Assembly (NCBI GenBank): GCA_035637175.1
Contig: DASPXS010000383.1
Coordinates: forward strand, 1 to 6,398
Direction: 5' to 3'
DNA length: 6,398 nt
Source of the DNA: AV2 sp035637175
Lineage (GTDB): Bacteria > Verrucomicrobiota > Verrucomicrobiia > Limisphaerales > AV2
In this document: positions 5,655-6,398 of the stretch, in pieces
How positions within the stretch are numbered: position 1 is the stretch's first letter
Layout of the letters: each line of letters starts with the position of its first letter
Notes under the pieces: model-generated
What the model was told of the DNA's origin: nothing
The model's input: the letters and a program-made list of their open reading frames with translations, nothing else
Databases searched by the model: none
Translations under genes and position numbers: made by a program

Positions 5655-6398
5655 ATGATTAGAGTTCAAAATCTGGGCAAGTCCTTCGGTCCGAAGATTG
5701 CCGTCAACAGCGTCTCGTTCACGGTGGAGCGCGGTGAAGTGCTCGGTTTCCTCGGGCCGAACGGCGCCGGCAAATCCACCACCATGCGGATGATCACAGG
5801 GTTCATCCCGCCTTCGGCCGGCACGGTCGAAATCGGTGAGTTCGACGTGACCGAACAGCCGATCCAGGCCAAGCGCCTGATTGGTTACCTGCCCGAAAAC
5901 GCCCCGGCCTACACCGACATGAGTGTCTATGGATTCCTGAATTTTGTGGCCGAGCTGCGCGGTTTTCGCGGTGACGACAGGAAAAAGGCCATTCATCGGG
6001 TGGTCGAGATGTGCTTCCTGGAAACCGTGCTGCATCAAAGCGTGGATACGCTTTCCAAAGGCTACCGACACCGCACCTGTTTTGCGCAATCCATCCTCCA
6101 CGACCCGGACGTGCTGGTCATGGACGAACCGACCGACGGCCTCGACCCGAACCAAAAGCACGAGGTGCGCGGTTTGATCCGGCGCATGGGCGAAAAGAAG
6201 GCGATCGTTTTTTCCACCCATATCCTCGAGGAGGTCGAAGCCGCCTGCAGCCGCGCCATTATTATTGATCGGGGCCAAATCGTGGCCAACGGGACGCCGT
6301 CCGAATTGAAACAACGCTCGGAGGTGGCCGGCGCGGTCACGTTGCGCGTGACCGGCATGAATGGACCGGCGTTGGGCCAGAAACTGACCCAACTTTCC
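5655..6398 (+). CDS. ABC transporter ATP-binding protein, GldA/NatA-like (partial, C-terminus off the right edge)
   Basis: Cytoplasmic ATPase subunit that powers an ABC transporter; the first 248 residues are present. Walker A is GPNGAGKST (34-42), the Q-loop region reads GYLPENAPAY (78-87) with Glu at the usual Gln site, which is common in this subfamily, the signature is LSKGYRHR (133-140), Walker B with D-loop is VLVMDEPTDGLDP (153-165) with catalytic Glu158, and the H-loop is STHILEE with His189. This pattern fits the GldA/NatA/YhaQ-type exporters of the ABC-2 class. ABC ATPases of this class are about 300 residues, so the end and the permease genes should follow to the right; in Verrucomicrobiota a GldF/GldG-like permease set is a typical partner (family knowledge, not visible here). 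It is divergent from the exporter operon, with its own promoter candidate. Substrate unknown. Confidence 0.93.
   Translation, partial: MIRVQNLGKSFGPKIAVNSVSFTVERGEVLGFLGPNGAGKSTTMRMITGFIPPSAGTVEIGEFDVTEQPIQAKRLIGYLPENAPAYTDMSVYGFLNFVAELRGFRGDDRKKAIHRVVEMCFLETVLHQSVDTLSKGYRHRTCFAQSILHDPDVLVMDEPTDGLDPNQKHEVRGLIRRMGEKKAIVFSTHILEEVEAACSRAIIIDRGQIVANGTPSELKQRSEVAGAVTLRVTGMNGPALGQKLTQLS

Noticed and set aside
5442..6392. 316-residue minus-strand frame opposite the ABC gene
   Set aside because: Antisense shadow of a clear ABC ATPase with all motifs on the plus strand; it lacks any recognisable domain.

Overview
The window is GC-rich bacterial chromosome. It probably comes from the Verrucomicrobiota (Limisphaerales/Pedosphaera-like). 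That placement is an inference from the compound intergenic repeat block, whose GCCGGGC-AGGAT-GCCCGGC type hairpins and CCCTCACCCC-type tract resemble repeats I associate with those genomes, and from the gene content. No rRNA, tRNA, CRISPR array or transposase gene is visible.

Layout. Positions 1 to about 5306 hold a leftward (minus-strand) gene group. In order of transcription it contains: (1) a small lipoprotein with an LSAC lipobox, resembling LolB or the DUF3261-type lipoproteins; (2) a 1121-residue protein that joins an MMPL/RND-type exporter to an LpxL/HtrB-type acyltransferase, and whose ATG overlaps the lipoprotein stop codon (ATGA); (3) about 270-310 bases of repeat-rich non-coding DNA; (4) a LolA-like periplasmic lipid carrier; (5) a FabZ-like 3-hydroxyacyl-ACP dehydratase that runs off the left edge. 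Positions 5340-5654 are a divergent intergenic region with a perfect 20-bp-stem palindrome and a plausible rightward promoter. From 5655 to the right edge there is the ATPase of an ABC transporter (GldA/NatA-like), cut by the window end.

How the genes may work together. FabZ-like dehydratase, LolA-like carrier, MMPL exporter, LpxL-like acyltransferase and a small lipoprotein are together the accessory half of aryl polyene-type (APE/flexirubin-like) pathways. In these, a dedicated fatty-acid-synthase-like set makes a polyunsaturated acyl chain, an acyltransferase attaches it to a lipid, and MMPL plus LolA/LolB-like proteins move the product to the outer membrane. The ketosynthases, ACPs, ketoreductase and ammonia-lyase or AMP-ligase needed to prove this would lie to the left of position 1, outside the window. 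The ABC ATPase looks like an unrelated divergent operon.

The most interesting points are the exporter-acyltransferase fusion, an octanucleotide repeat inside the exporter reading frame that could cause phase variation, the long perfect palindrome between the divergent operons, and the repeat block that splits the leftward operon just upstream of a LolA gene lacking an in-frame ATG.
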